64,000 nucleotides of DNA, from assembly GCA_947247005.1 (NCBI GenBank), contig OX365945.1, forward strand, positions 18,916,501 to 18,980,500. The letters are read 5' to 3'. Position 1 is the first letter of the stretch. Each line of letters begins with the position of its first letter. Under the pieces are notes generated by a model, which worked only from the letters and a program-made list of their open reading frames with translations, ran no database searches and was not told the DNA's origin. Shown piece after piece: positions 22,641-33,175 of this stretch. Origin of the DNA: Spisula solida. Taxonomy: Eukaryota; Mollusca; Bivalvia; Venerida; Mactridae. Position numbers and translations under genes: made by a program.

Positions 22641-23904
22641 AGCCAGTCAGTTCTGGTCTTTGATTAATGCGGGGGTATTCAAACTTTATGGCATCTGGGC
22701 GTATAAAATAAAACTAAAACTATTCAATCGAGTATATCAGCAAATTATTGTATAAAAATTGAGAGTTAGAAACTTGCAATGCCCATTGGACAATTTACTC
22801 TAATTACAAAAGAGGACACAAGCATGCGTAAAATTTACCGATTGTTCTGTTGTTCATTGCCTATTTAACACAGTAGACAGAAGATAGATCGACAGAGACA
22901 TTTTTTCAATCAAACCAATCAAAGATATAGCAATTACCAAGAAAACATCATTATGGCTATACCAATCTGGAGAACAGTAAAGGATTTATTAATCATAAGC
23001 CAAAGTGCAATGTGAATTATTAATATTCTCCGTTAAATATGGCGCTATCAATCATTATGTATGTTTATTCAATTATCGTCTCTGGCAGTCAATGAATAGA
23101 CGATATAAATGACGAAGCAGACATTAAGCTTCATTGCTAAGTAAGGGAAAATGACGTTTTCTATAAACGATTCATAGAAGGCGTATTAATTGTGTTTCCA
23201 TTACGAGCGATGTCCTTATATTGGCAATGCGTTTTTTTATTGAAATAAAAGGTACATTAGTGTACGAATATTACGTTTCATTGTTCTGTAACCAAACGAT
23301 AGTGGCGACGGGCTATAAAGACACTGTGGATACATCATACCTGGTTTCCTTATAAGCGGGTAGAACAACATAGCTCCACCGTTAGTCGCCTATCAATGCA
23401 TAAACATTACATTGTTATATTCACATAACAGGGCCTTACACCACAAGTGAATATTATTTGCATAGCTAGTGGTTTCAGAATACAATGATGTGCCATATTC
23501 CCACAACATAACTTCTATATGGTATCATTCACCTATCAGGGCCTTACGTCACACATTATTTACATATTCCATATTCACACAGCAGAGCCGCCCCAAAAAG
23601 GGAACGATGACCTATAATAGCTCACTTTAGCTACCAAACACTAGTGGGACAAGATTTCTCATTTGCCCTTAGCATTTTGTGGCTTAATTCTTACAAACGT
23701 TCAACATGATGATGTGCTCAGTAATTTTCACATAACATCCTTTAAAAACAATATTGCAATACGAGTTGTGTCTGTTATTGGTGTTACAACAGGAGTTCAA
23801 CTGTTGTATCTCGACGACTACTAGTACTCTATCGTCCCTTAGGATGCCGTATCGGAATAAACTACGCAATGTTATACGCAACAATTTCATCTAATAGCTA
23901 CGAG

Positions 23905-24770
23905 TTACCGATATTTTATGACCCGTGTATCACGCACGAAAATGTCAACGACACAATGATTGGAGTTATAGCACCCCCCTGGTAACGTTAACTCGATGTG
24001 TTAGTAGGGTTGTAAATAACAAATCACATACAATTTCAAATTAATTGTTAGTAATTTCATTTACAGTTACATTTAAAACACGTGTGTTATGTTTCATTAA
24101 GATAAATGACAGTGGGAAAATGACACTAATTTGGAGAGACACGTTATGTTAACTTATTTATCGATTAAGAGATAACAACTACACAATTATATAATTTCGT
24201 TCTGTTTCTGTAGGCATACAAGCATGTTTTGTATTTTACGCAAATGTTATGAATGCACACAAGTCCATCGGCTTCTTATGCGGATGTACATTAACGAATA
24301 ATATGTATTGTATTTCAGAATGTCAGTTAAACATCAGTAATTGTCGCTATGTTAGCCAAGTGGTAGAACGTATGCTTCTAGTAGGTGAGGTCAAGGGTTC
24401 GTTTCCTGGCCAAGTCATACCAAAGTTGAAATAAAATTCATACCAGAGTTTTCGTTACTTGACGCTCAAATTGTCTTCTCGTTTCTCATACGTTGTAAGA
24501 ACAATTTGTTTCCCAAGCGACAATCGATTCATAGTCCAAGGTTTAGTTGTATAAAATTATTGCGTATACATATCACATGAATATGGCAGAGAATCAGTTT
24601 TCCTAACAGACGACACAATTTAATACAAATATATATAACCTTGCTGTATTCCATATTTGGAATGAAATGAATATGTCTGTATTTGGTATTGCAGAAAAAA
24701 GTATAATAAACATACGTATTTACAATATTACGACGCGAATATAACACTTGCCATTTATTAGCGATATTCG
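23905..24770 (+). repeat. Duplicated block W, copy B
   Basis: Counterpart of 12905-14040. It follows X copy B just as copy A follows X copy A. Between it and block Z lies about 2.3 kb found only here (24770-27105), so the two X-W units continue into different neighbours: Y after copy A, Z after copy B. Confidence 0.7.
24349..24540 (+). mobile_element. tRNA-derived SINE (W copy B)
   Basis: A-box region TTAGCCAAGTGGTAGAACG (24352-24370) and B-box-like GGTTCGTTTCC (about 24396-24406) are spaced as in a tRNA. Next comes the SINE body 'aagtcataccaaag', 'ataccagagtttt', 'ttgacgctca' and 'tctcatacg', shared with 29751-30015. The tRNA part cannot form an acceptor stem, so this is a SINE and not a tRNA gene. 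Its 3' part looks truncated or diverged. Confidence 0.65.
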
Positions 24771-25120
24771 ACTAGCCTCGCATACTGGAAACTGAGAATA
24801 TGTTCTATGTAAAACGCAATATCACGAAGAAGGCTCAAAACCATACAACAAGTACGTTATGAAGTACTAACAACGTATACATGTAGCACAACACAGTGAA
24901 ACCCGAACATGGAATCTGCTAATCTGACAAATAAGTTTAAAACTAAGTTAAAGCGTAGTTACACAGGTCCGATGACTTAAGGAACTTTGTCAGTTTTTTA
25001 TGATAGAGAAGTGGTTTGACCCTTGTTACAAAGGTGATGAGCCTAGGATACTGGACATAATGAATAAATACATGCAACGTCAACATGACGTAATCGATGA
25101 TGTCATTCATTTTCAGTGAT

Positions 25121-25516
25121 TCCAAGACGGCTGAAAAAGCAAAAATTGTTAAATTGGTTTTTTTGAATTAGGCAAGTCAAAGAAACGTGTTCAGCGTATA
25201 TTGAAAAAGGGACCCAAAGGCTACCACTCCATCTGCACAGCAAACAAGAATGTTGGTTTCTACATTTGAAACAGAAGGAACAGAAAATGACCAACGGAAA
25301 GAAAACCCAGAACAAACCAGTAGGCACCCGTACTCAGGAAGCAATAGACGAAGTGAGTACAATTGTTGGAGATACTCCTAGCATTTCCATCCGTGACGTG
25401 ATGTCAGATCTTACAATTACATCAGAAGGTGCTTCTTATTGATAAGTACGTAGAATGTTAAAATATGATATGAAATTCAAGCCATATAAAATAACAGTTA
25501 TCAAAGTTATTGATTG
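25121..25516 (+). pseudogene. Broken N-terminus of a Tc1/mariner-type transposase
   Basis: Two pieces in different frames can be read. The first (25121 to about 25318) starts Ser-Lys-Thr-Ala-Glu-Lys-Ala-Lys-Ile-Val-Lys-Leu and has internal stops. The second (25317-25516) reads RTQEAIDEVSTIVGDTPSIS, then IRDVMSDLTI and, after two stops, VRRMLKYDMKFKPYK. The order (KIVKL helix, linker, 'RTQEAI', 'SIRDV', 'VRRMLK..KFKPYK') is that of the helix-turn-helix DNA-binding region that precedes the DDE domain in some IS630/Tc1-mariner transposases (DUF4817-like). I see no DDE domain downstream. It is a dead fragment in the stretch unique to this copy; family placement is from memory. Confidence 0.6.
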
Positions 25517-25519
25517 ATT

Positions 25520-27105
25520 ATTTAAGGTAGAGGAACATTATTGCTGACGATTTTAGAACTTAAAGCAGATCTAGCACCATTTCTAGTAAATCTTTTTGAA
25601 ATACGAAACTAAGGACAACACTCAACAGACACAACAGAACTGAAACGAAAGTGTAAAAGCCCTGACCAAAATGAATACAAACGATACTGAAAAGCAACAA
25701 AAAGCGATACATGTCAATTTCTCCAGACAGCCTGCCACATCAGTAAGTAAAACATACTCGAAGCAAAAGCCAACGGACAATAATTAAATCACAAGGTCGA
25801 ACGCACATCATAAATATAACACTGTGCTATTGTGAGCGCTAATGTTAGTTATGCATTTACAAACACAATGATCAATACAATATATAAGACTATGTTGGTA
25901 CATTAATGTCAATGAAAGCAATACGTTATGTACTAGTGGTCATAAAATGCAAATTTATCCCCAGGGTATTAGGCTAAATACATTCACCTTAATATACACT
26001 GATGTAAAATATGACAAATACCATGTGGAATAATAACACGTTTAATCAATCCACCCGCCAGTCATTTGGAATATGTTAGATCGGATTACTGACACCATAT
26101 CAGGATGAATGTTGTAGTAACTGATATATGTTATATCCCGAATAAACCATTACACCACAGTAGACTATTCCAAAAGCGGCGTTCTCTTTAGTTCAAATAA
26201 GCTTTTTTCTCAATAGGATAATTGTCAACAAAAGTAAGTATTTACGTCTAAAACAGTCACTCATGTCATACCAAGGTGCGCTGTTGTTGACTGGAAGAGA
26301 AATATACGGTATAAAAACACATTTACAGAATATAATATTTATAACAATTTCAAAAATACCTAACATAATCTTTTGCAAGTGAATACAGTTATTCAATTTC
26401 GGAAAGGTCTGAACCTTTTCCCTGTTTTGTTTTCCTTTTGCTGTAGATACTCAACAATGTAATGGACACATAAATCTCGAAACATCTATCCGCACTTACC
26501 CTTTGCATCCATCTTCTGACATCCATCTTCACACAGGTTATAGTTTTTAAGCGCTCTACTAATTTAAGACTTTTACAACTAAAGACTAGTTATAAATATT
26601 ATGGTAAATTATTTGTGGTTTTCAGTTATTGTTGTAACTTCTATGTATGTGAACGAAGTAGGTAGAAGATTGCACGACATAAAATAACATTGCACACAGG
26701 GAATTGAATCTCTACCATCTATATGACAGTCTGCCAATCAAATAGTTTATATTGACGTCCAGACAGATATACGTATTAGGTTCGGTGCAGTTTTATATTT
26801 GTATAATTGATCAACAACCAAAAGTTCAAATGGAATTTGATGATAAAATATTACCATTTTATCGTAAAATCACATCAAATTCAATGCGTATGCTATGAGA
26901 TGAAAACGAATATGCATCTGATAGAATTCGTCTTTCGAGGAATTGTCTGATAGAGTGACCTATAACTACACTTTAGTTTCATGTTTGCTGATTAATCACA
27001 TGCACTAAATAATGTATGTAATTGGTACCTCAATTATTAAGGCCTTAAAGGCGTAAAATATACAGGCTAAGGTTCGATATTAATGACATTTATTAGCTTA
27101 GGCAG
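25520..27105. other. Non-coding stretch between blocks W and Z, no gene seen
   Basis: AT-rich with only short, unsupported open frames. I do not see a counterpart in the second half of the window, where X copy C is followed almost directly by Z at about 46035. It may hold the rest of the decayed transposon whose transposase fragment lies at 25121-25516, but nothing recognisable remains. Confidence 0.4.
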
Positions 27106-27589
27106 CAACACCATATATATTTATATTTGGCATAATTACCAGGTATGTATGATCGATTGGGACCATATACGTGTTTGACACTGCGAAAATAAAGTTCTTA
27201 CAAAAATATCAATATGAATGTTATCATTGGTTTATTCACAATAGGGTTTGATGTTTTTATAGCTGTTCAGATTGATTTGGATTGTTCATTTTATTCCTTG
27301 CAACGTGCACTTGTAATATTTTATTGTTGTGAGTTCTGTATCGTGACGTTCGCACTCTGTTGTTCCTTGTTGCAAGTTGTGCTTTCTTGGTATATTATTT
27401 TATTATTTCCCTTACATGTATATAACGTCATATCAATGCAATGTCTCTTGCAATGAAATTGCAAACTTGCACAAAAACAACAAATGTCTGTCAAAAACAT
27501 AAAGATGAACTTCTTTGTGATGATTTTATAGGCGACGCAAATTCTTAAATAACATTCACACATTGTTGCCACAAAGGCCAACACTCAAC

Positions 27590-27745
27590 CGAATGACTTA
27601 GTTTCAACAACAACCGAACGAGAAAATGATCCGCCAAAGTACCAGCTGTCAAAAAGCTGAAGGAACTAGTTTCAGCAATCAAAGAGCTGAATGACTTAGT
27701 TTCAACAGTAAAACGTCTGAACACTCATCTGTCATTAAGTTAATA
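27590..27745 (+). repeat. ~30 bp imperfect repeat with a heptad-like reading frame
   Basis: The phrase 'ctgaatgacttagtttcaaca' and variants occur about three to four times at roughly 30-60 base spacing. The 3' half reads KKLKELVSAIKELNDLVSTV followed by KRLN, which looks like a coiled coil, but a stop lies about 30 codons upstream and no start or splice context is clear. The homologous position in Z copy C (about 46459) lacks it. Most likely a minisatellite. Confidence 0.35.
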
Positions 27746-28619
27746 CCACTGTTCCTCTAGAGTAAAATACTTATAATGTTTATCCAGTAATTGTCAGAGT
27801 TTTCTCGGATTGGATAGCCTACATTTCATCTCCATGTTGACGCACCAAATGAATTATATAAATGGCTTAACTTACAGTGCTGATTTCCACGAAGGGATAT
27901 TGCTTTTCTATGGACAAATAGGTAATATCTAACGGTCATTCGGAGATATGCCAAAACTGAGTCCAATAATATCCACCATGGGGTACATGTGATACATCAG
28001 ACACGAAACGTGATTGGACAGTACACATCTAGTATGTGAATCTGATGAAAGGCCGCTGTCGGCTTTATGTGAACGAATATATAGTCTAACCTAGCTAATG
28101 GTCCAATGTTGGGAAAATCAATGGTTATATATTTTGTATCACAATGCAATTATGATGTATAAACACTCTCTATGAGTTATATCCTTGAGATCGACCAGAA
28201 TGGTACACACCGCGTTAAGCAATAAGTCTTAATGTGTCTGACCACTTATGAGTTCATGCAACTCGCGATTCCTGCAAGTTTGGTGGCTTTTACTTCTTGT
28301 GCTATATTAATCCCGCTGTTAAACAAGATTATAATATATAAATAAACTGCAATTAACTACTCTGAATTAAATATACGTCACGCAGTATGTTTAGCATTTT
28401 GAAACATTGGTCAATACATGTAGTTCACGGTGTAAATATCATCAAAACATATTAGATTTATCATTTTTAACACCATGTTTTAGCGGGATAACAATAGGTG
28501 TGGGAATGACTACAACGAACGTTGTAATGGACGTTGACTTTTCTGAACTTCATGTGAATGACATGAACGCTGTTTCTAAGACAAATGAGATAATGGCAGT
28601 CCCATGCAACTGTGCCTCT

Positions 28620-28720
28620 TGTATTGATCTAGCTGTACAATAATTGTGACAAAGACGAAAATTGCGTTCCACAAATGGAATTACGAGACTGGAATTCAAG
28701 CAATTAAAAATATAGATCCT
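28620..28720 (+). repeat. Dispersed ~100-200 bp module, copy 1 of 6
   Basis: The module runs: 'tgtattgatct', a short spacer, 'acaaagacg', 'ttgcgttcca', 'aattacgaga.aggaattc', 'gcaatta'. Similar stretches lie near 30475, 35865, 47325, 50370 and 60230. Three of these fall in each of the two large Z copies, so Z had internal duplications before the large tandem duplication. Confidence 0.55.
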
Positions 28721-29039
28721 GTTTAGTGACGTAAGTTGTCAGGTTGTTTTTATATTATACAGTTCACAAAAGTCAAATAAAGCAAGCAGTTTCTGCGTGC
28801 TGACTAGACAAAACCTGTTCCAATTCGTGTGGTTGTTTACAATAAGCAGACAAAGGCAACCAGCAAGTCTAAGGTGTATAACAATGTGATCATTATAACA
28901 AATACGAACAAAGTAATCAATTAATTAATAATTATGTCAAAATTAAGACCACATGGCTATAATAACTACAAAGCGATCTGTACGACGAGTGTATACTAGT
29001 AGTTTCAACTTGTTTATTCACATGTAAATATAGCACAGA

Positions 29040-29735
29040 GAATTTGGCATGATTCTGACCTTTATGCTTGAATATATGTCAAGGTTCTTGAGTTGAATAC
29101 ATAAATTTCCGAGAGCCAATTGTGCAATATTGGTCCTTTTGATTTGTGTTGGTTTTACATCTCGAGCGTCTTCGTGATGATTTTCGCTTTTAAAAACATA
29201 CCATCGGGATTATAAATATAGACAATATATCAGCTGTTGAATTATGCTACTGTTGATTCAAAGATATCTGTCAAAAATGCCAGAATGTTCCATTTCTTAA
29301 CAGGAAAATGTACGTATTGACCATTCAGCACTCTTTTTTTACTCATACCATATTTGACCATAGCTTTATGTATTAAAATATTTCATTAGCGTTCTTAGCG
29401 TAGTGTGGTAATGCATGGTATCAGCATAAATCATTGGCGAAATCCAAGTAAGGGTTCGAAGACAGTCTGATACGCATTTTCTTTGTTATGCTTTTTAAAA
29501 TATTTTTTCTGAAGCTTTTCTGATGTCGACAAATTAATGTTGTCGTACTTTTCCTTGCGATAAAAGTAGCTGACTTAATAAAGATACGCTATGTTTTTAG
29601 TTGATATTTACAAGTACACTGAATGCAAATATTGCAGAAATTTCCGGTTTCGTAGGATGAACTCAATCCTGGTGTGCTGGAATACAAATGCGAATAGATC
29701 TAGTTTATTCATTGCATGTATGTAATCACCAGAAT
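29040..29735. other. Non-coding stretch present in Z copy B only
   Basis: The matching sequence in Z copy C jumps from the 'gtacgacgag' anchor (47680) to the sequence after the SINE (about 47820). A decayed tRNA-like string, TTAGCGTAGTGTGG with GGTTCGAA about 55 bases on (29396-29460), hints at an old SINE. No gene seen. Confidence 0.35.
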
Positions 29736-29750
29736 TCTGTTTGGTTATTG

Positions 29751-30015
29751 AGTTTATACTAATTTATTTAAGGTCGATTGTGAAACAAGTTTTTCTAACT
29801 TAAATTAATCAATCTCGACACCTCATTCCTGATGTTATCCATCGCCACGAGGGTATGAGAGAAGAGAAGCCAGTTTCCATTTTATGCTGAGCGTCTAGCA
29901 AGGGAACTTCTGGTACCATTTTTATTTCGTCTTTGGTATGACGCGGCCAGGGATCGAACCCGAGACCTCCCGTACTCGAAGCGAACGCTCAACCACTAGG
30001 CTATCGAGGAGGCGG
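29751..30015 (-). mobile_element. 265 bp tRNA-derived SINE with 16 bp target-site duplication
   Basis: Perfect 16 bp direct repeats TTCTGTTTGGTTATTG flank it (29735-29750 and 30016-30031). On the minus strand it starts GCCTCCTCGATAGCCTAGTGG, an A-box in a tRNA-like head. It continues to the B-box GGTTCGATCCC (complement at 29949-29959), then a body with 'gtcataccaaagacg', 'aaaatggtaccag' and 'gtggcgatgg', and ends in an AT-rich tail. There is no matching acceptor stem, so it is not a tRNA gene. Related copies sit at 13365 and 24349. Bivalve tRNA-SINEs such as RUDI have this layout, but I cannot assign the family. The perfect duplication implies a fairly recent insertion. Confidence 0.85.
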
Positions 30016-32289
30016 TTCTGTTTGGTTATTGTGTTATAAATCTTTATATAGAGAGACTCGTCATGGTTATGTGCAGGTTTTATAAATCTACACGACGCAC
30101 ACTATAGGTTAATAATACAGTCATGTACTCGCTTTTCTGGAAATGACTTATCAATTGTGTGTGCACCTACTGTGCAAGTATTATTTTGGACAGGTGAGCA
30201 AAATGCAACACAAACAGAATGACACGCAACATAGTGTTCTCATCGCATATATACATATACAGACACGTTGGGGTTCAATGCCACCATGCAAATGAACCGA
30301 TCGTAGCTAATAAATTCAAATTAAGTCATTAATAGTAAAGCAACTAAATCTATTGTACTTCGTGCATGCTGCTTTGAAAAAGTTATGACTGATATGAAAT
30401 GTATATTGTTCCATGACATTTGAATGTCGCACACAAACAAATACATAAGTAAGTTTGCGTCATGTATAGATCAGAAAGTACAATTATGGTAACTAATACG
30501 TAGATAATTGTGTTCCACATTTTGTAAATTGAATTAAGAGACAGATATTCGAGCAATTAAAACTGTAGATTTTGTATAATGACGTAAATTGTCAACAAAT
30601 TAAGTGTTAGATATTGAATCTTGTTGAAATGTGATCAGCATTGATTGAAAGCTTTCGGAGATATTTTTTGCACAAAGGCGAATGCTGCACCAATTTGATT
30701 TTCTAGTTTTAAAAATTTACATTAGTCGAATAAAACAGTTACTGATATAATAATATTCATAGAACAAACCCGACACACCGTAGTATTCCACGTTCGAACA
30801 TAGCGTGGTTAATTAACATGAAGATGTGCTACCCAATTCACCTCCAAAACGTAGATTGTTCTCATATGTTACTCCAGAACGTTTGATACAGCAACGTGTA
30901 TAAAGACACAACTGTTACAAATCTCCAGGTATGACCATACGCAATAACAAAATGAACACAAATTAATTGAAAATGTTGTAAAGAAAGCATTTTCGAGTGA
31001 TGAACGTATACAAGTATAAGCATATGCGACGTCAAACTTAACAGTCATGGCAGAGATGACGCACGCGAAATTGCGACTTAAACAAATACATGAAAAGTCA
31101 AATTACAATACATTGTCGAAGTTAGATTGTACATAAGCAAGTAATGCGGATGGTAATGGGGTTGATCTAATGCATACTGACTAGACAAGTACTTTACAAT
31201 TGTACTCTTGGTAACTGCATCAGCAACATAATTGTCAAATACCTACAGAGTTATTTCGCCCTTGGAAATTGGTTATATGATGTAAACATATAATTGTACA
31301 ATACGACATGTCAAGTGCACAGTCATTTGAAATACGCAATGATGTAGTTCAATAAATACACACATAATGCTCCTTCTTAATTTTCCTGTAAAAGCACACA
31401 TGTACACACACACGTATTAACCAGAGTAGGAATACATGTAATAAAGCCTAGTTATACATCGCTTTTCCACGCCACGGAATTCTTGCGACATCGAGATAGC
31501 GGAAGCCAAGTGTCACGTTGTTAAACAACTTATCACTGCTTGCTGTAAATCTGGTCGCATTAATCAATCATGGTTGCCTAGACAACATCTTAGTTTCTAT
31601 TGTTCTCCGAAGTAATTAAGGAATTCATTTTCTATGAGGATTCCGGAAGTAGTTTGGGTTCACGTTGTGCGTTTTCCATACAATATTTCCGAAACGTATA
31701 TAGAAGCTTGGCCTACCCAGTGTTGCTGGATTTTTTAAAGAATACATACCAGTTCTGCTCATTGAGCATTTGATATGTATTCAGTGAAACTAAATGGAAG
31801 TTTCTGTTAGTTAAACCTAAACAATTAAATAGATTAAAACGTCGAAAAACAACAACACACAAAAAAAGAAATTCTTTGCCTTATATTAATTCATGTTCAC
31901 AAGCAACGATGTCTATTGCATACGGGTTCACGAGCCATTACAGTAAATTACGCATTCTTAAGTATGGAAGAGACGTTCTCTAGAGATAAATAAGAACCAA
32001 TCTAAATTACCTACGATAGTAAGATTGCAACGAACGTAATCTCTACAATAATTAAGTTTGAGTAATTTTGTTGCAACATGACCTTGTTCTGAGTACGAAT
32101 AGTTTGTACTCAATTTCGGAAACAAGTCTACACACCATGAATTGGTTACATCAGCACATCCAAAACAAGAAAAATGAAGGAAGAAAGAAAGTATATGAAA
32201 TATAAACAGAAACTTTTGACGAACATTAAACATAAAAGTGTAATATGAGTAAAGGTGCTGGCAATTATAAGGTATACTATCTTGTATAT

Positions 32290-32800
32290 ACTAAGCCAAT
32301 AACGCCTTAGAGAAATTTCAACATTATAACAGTACATGACCATTGCGTTTTAATCCTATATGTTTGGCGTTATAACAATAACCCCTTAGAGAATTTTCCG
32401 CAATATGACAGTACATAAACATTGCGTTTTCAGGAGTCCTTTATGTTTGACGTCATGATTTTGCTGCTTTTGTAATTTACCAGACATTGACTGTGTTACC
32501 GAGATGGAAATCTAGTGCTATAAATAAAAGTATTTCGGAGAGGACGTTTGCGATGAAACGGATTACTTTTGTAACCTAAACCAATTTGGTATCAGCTAAG
32601 AGGATTTTATCTAAAGGGGTTAGTTCTAAGCCAAATGACAAGTTAGTTTATAGTGGACATTTATAAGTAAGAGTGTTCATTGTATTAGATCTTGCATACA
32701 CTAAGTCAATAACCCCAAGGGAAGTTCAGCATTGTGACTGTACATACTCAATGCGTTTTATTCCTATATGTTTGCCGTCATGACGTTTTTGCTTTTGTTA
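32290..32800 (+). repeat. ~85-100 bp repeat units with CRE-like TGACGTCA (Z copy B)
   Basis: Three units share 'ccaataac.cc', 'acagtacat', 'cattgcgttt', 'tatgtttg.cgt'. They lie at about 32295-32372, 32378-32456 and 32703-32785. The middle one carries a perfect TGACGTCA palindrome. A longer period is also visible: 'gctataaat.aaagtat' (32518; 32819) follows the second and third units. The same arrangement is in Z copy C at 52255-52700. It may be a plain repeat; any CREB-type regulatory role is speculation. Confidence 0.55.
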
Positions 32801-33129
32801 CCAAAATGGACCTCTAGCGCTATAAATGGAAGTATGTCGGCGAGGAAGTATACGGTTAAGTTTTATTCGACCTCGCGGAAAACTTGTTAACTTAACCATT
32901 GTTATTTAAACGTGAAAGACGCAATAGAGCTTAAAGTCAGCATTGATACGTAATGTTTGTTATACAGTAAAGAAAACAAGCCATATAATTACATTATCCC
33001 TGTAAGAACATTAGCAACTTGATAGTTGTTTAATGTCAAATAATGAAAGAGCATCTTCGCCGTTGGGACTTGATGATTGGATGAAACTATCTGTTTGCAA
33101 CTTTGTAAATACCACAAGTCAATTGCACA

Positions 33130-33175
33130 CTCACACACTCGCTTCAAGGACACAATGAAGTATTACATTGCATAC
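33130..33175 (+). other. Empty insertion site of the 3.2 kb TIR element
   Basis: 'cttcaaggacacaatgaagtattacattg' here matches the left flank plus right flank of the element at 53067-56251 ('cttcaagggcaccataaa' and 'ataaagtattacaatg') with no element in between. This identifies both the insertion and its 5 bp target duplication (ATAAA). Confidence 0.8.

Larger units (their letters stand above)
19508..23665 (+). repeat. Segmental duplication block X, copy B
   Basis: Collinear with X copies A, C and D. A roughly 300-base stretch (20440-20740) is nearly identical to copy C (42996-43305), far above the surrounding identity, which suggests gene conversion. Bases about 19690-20215 are an insertion missing from copies A and C. 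Around 21840-22050 the sequence carries 'aggtcaaatcaa', 'cttgtgaacacac', 'cttcatgaaact' and 'aactaggtgactaggccaaatca', phrases I associate with a widespread bivalve repeat. No conserved open frame. Confidence 0.8.

Noticed and set aside
29396..29460. tRNA-like string with weak A and B boxes
   Set aside because: Too decayed to separate from chance; mentioned only as a possible old SINE in the surrounding entry.
29951..30013. Functional tRNA gene on the minus strand
   Set aside because: A and B boxes are good, but the sequence after the B box does not pair with the GCCTCCT start to form an acceptor stem, and the unit is flanked by a SINE-type target duplication.
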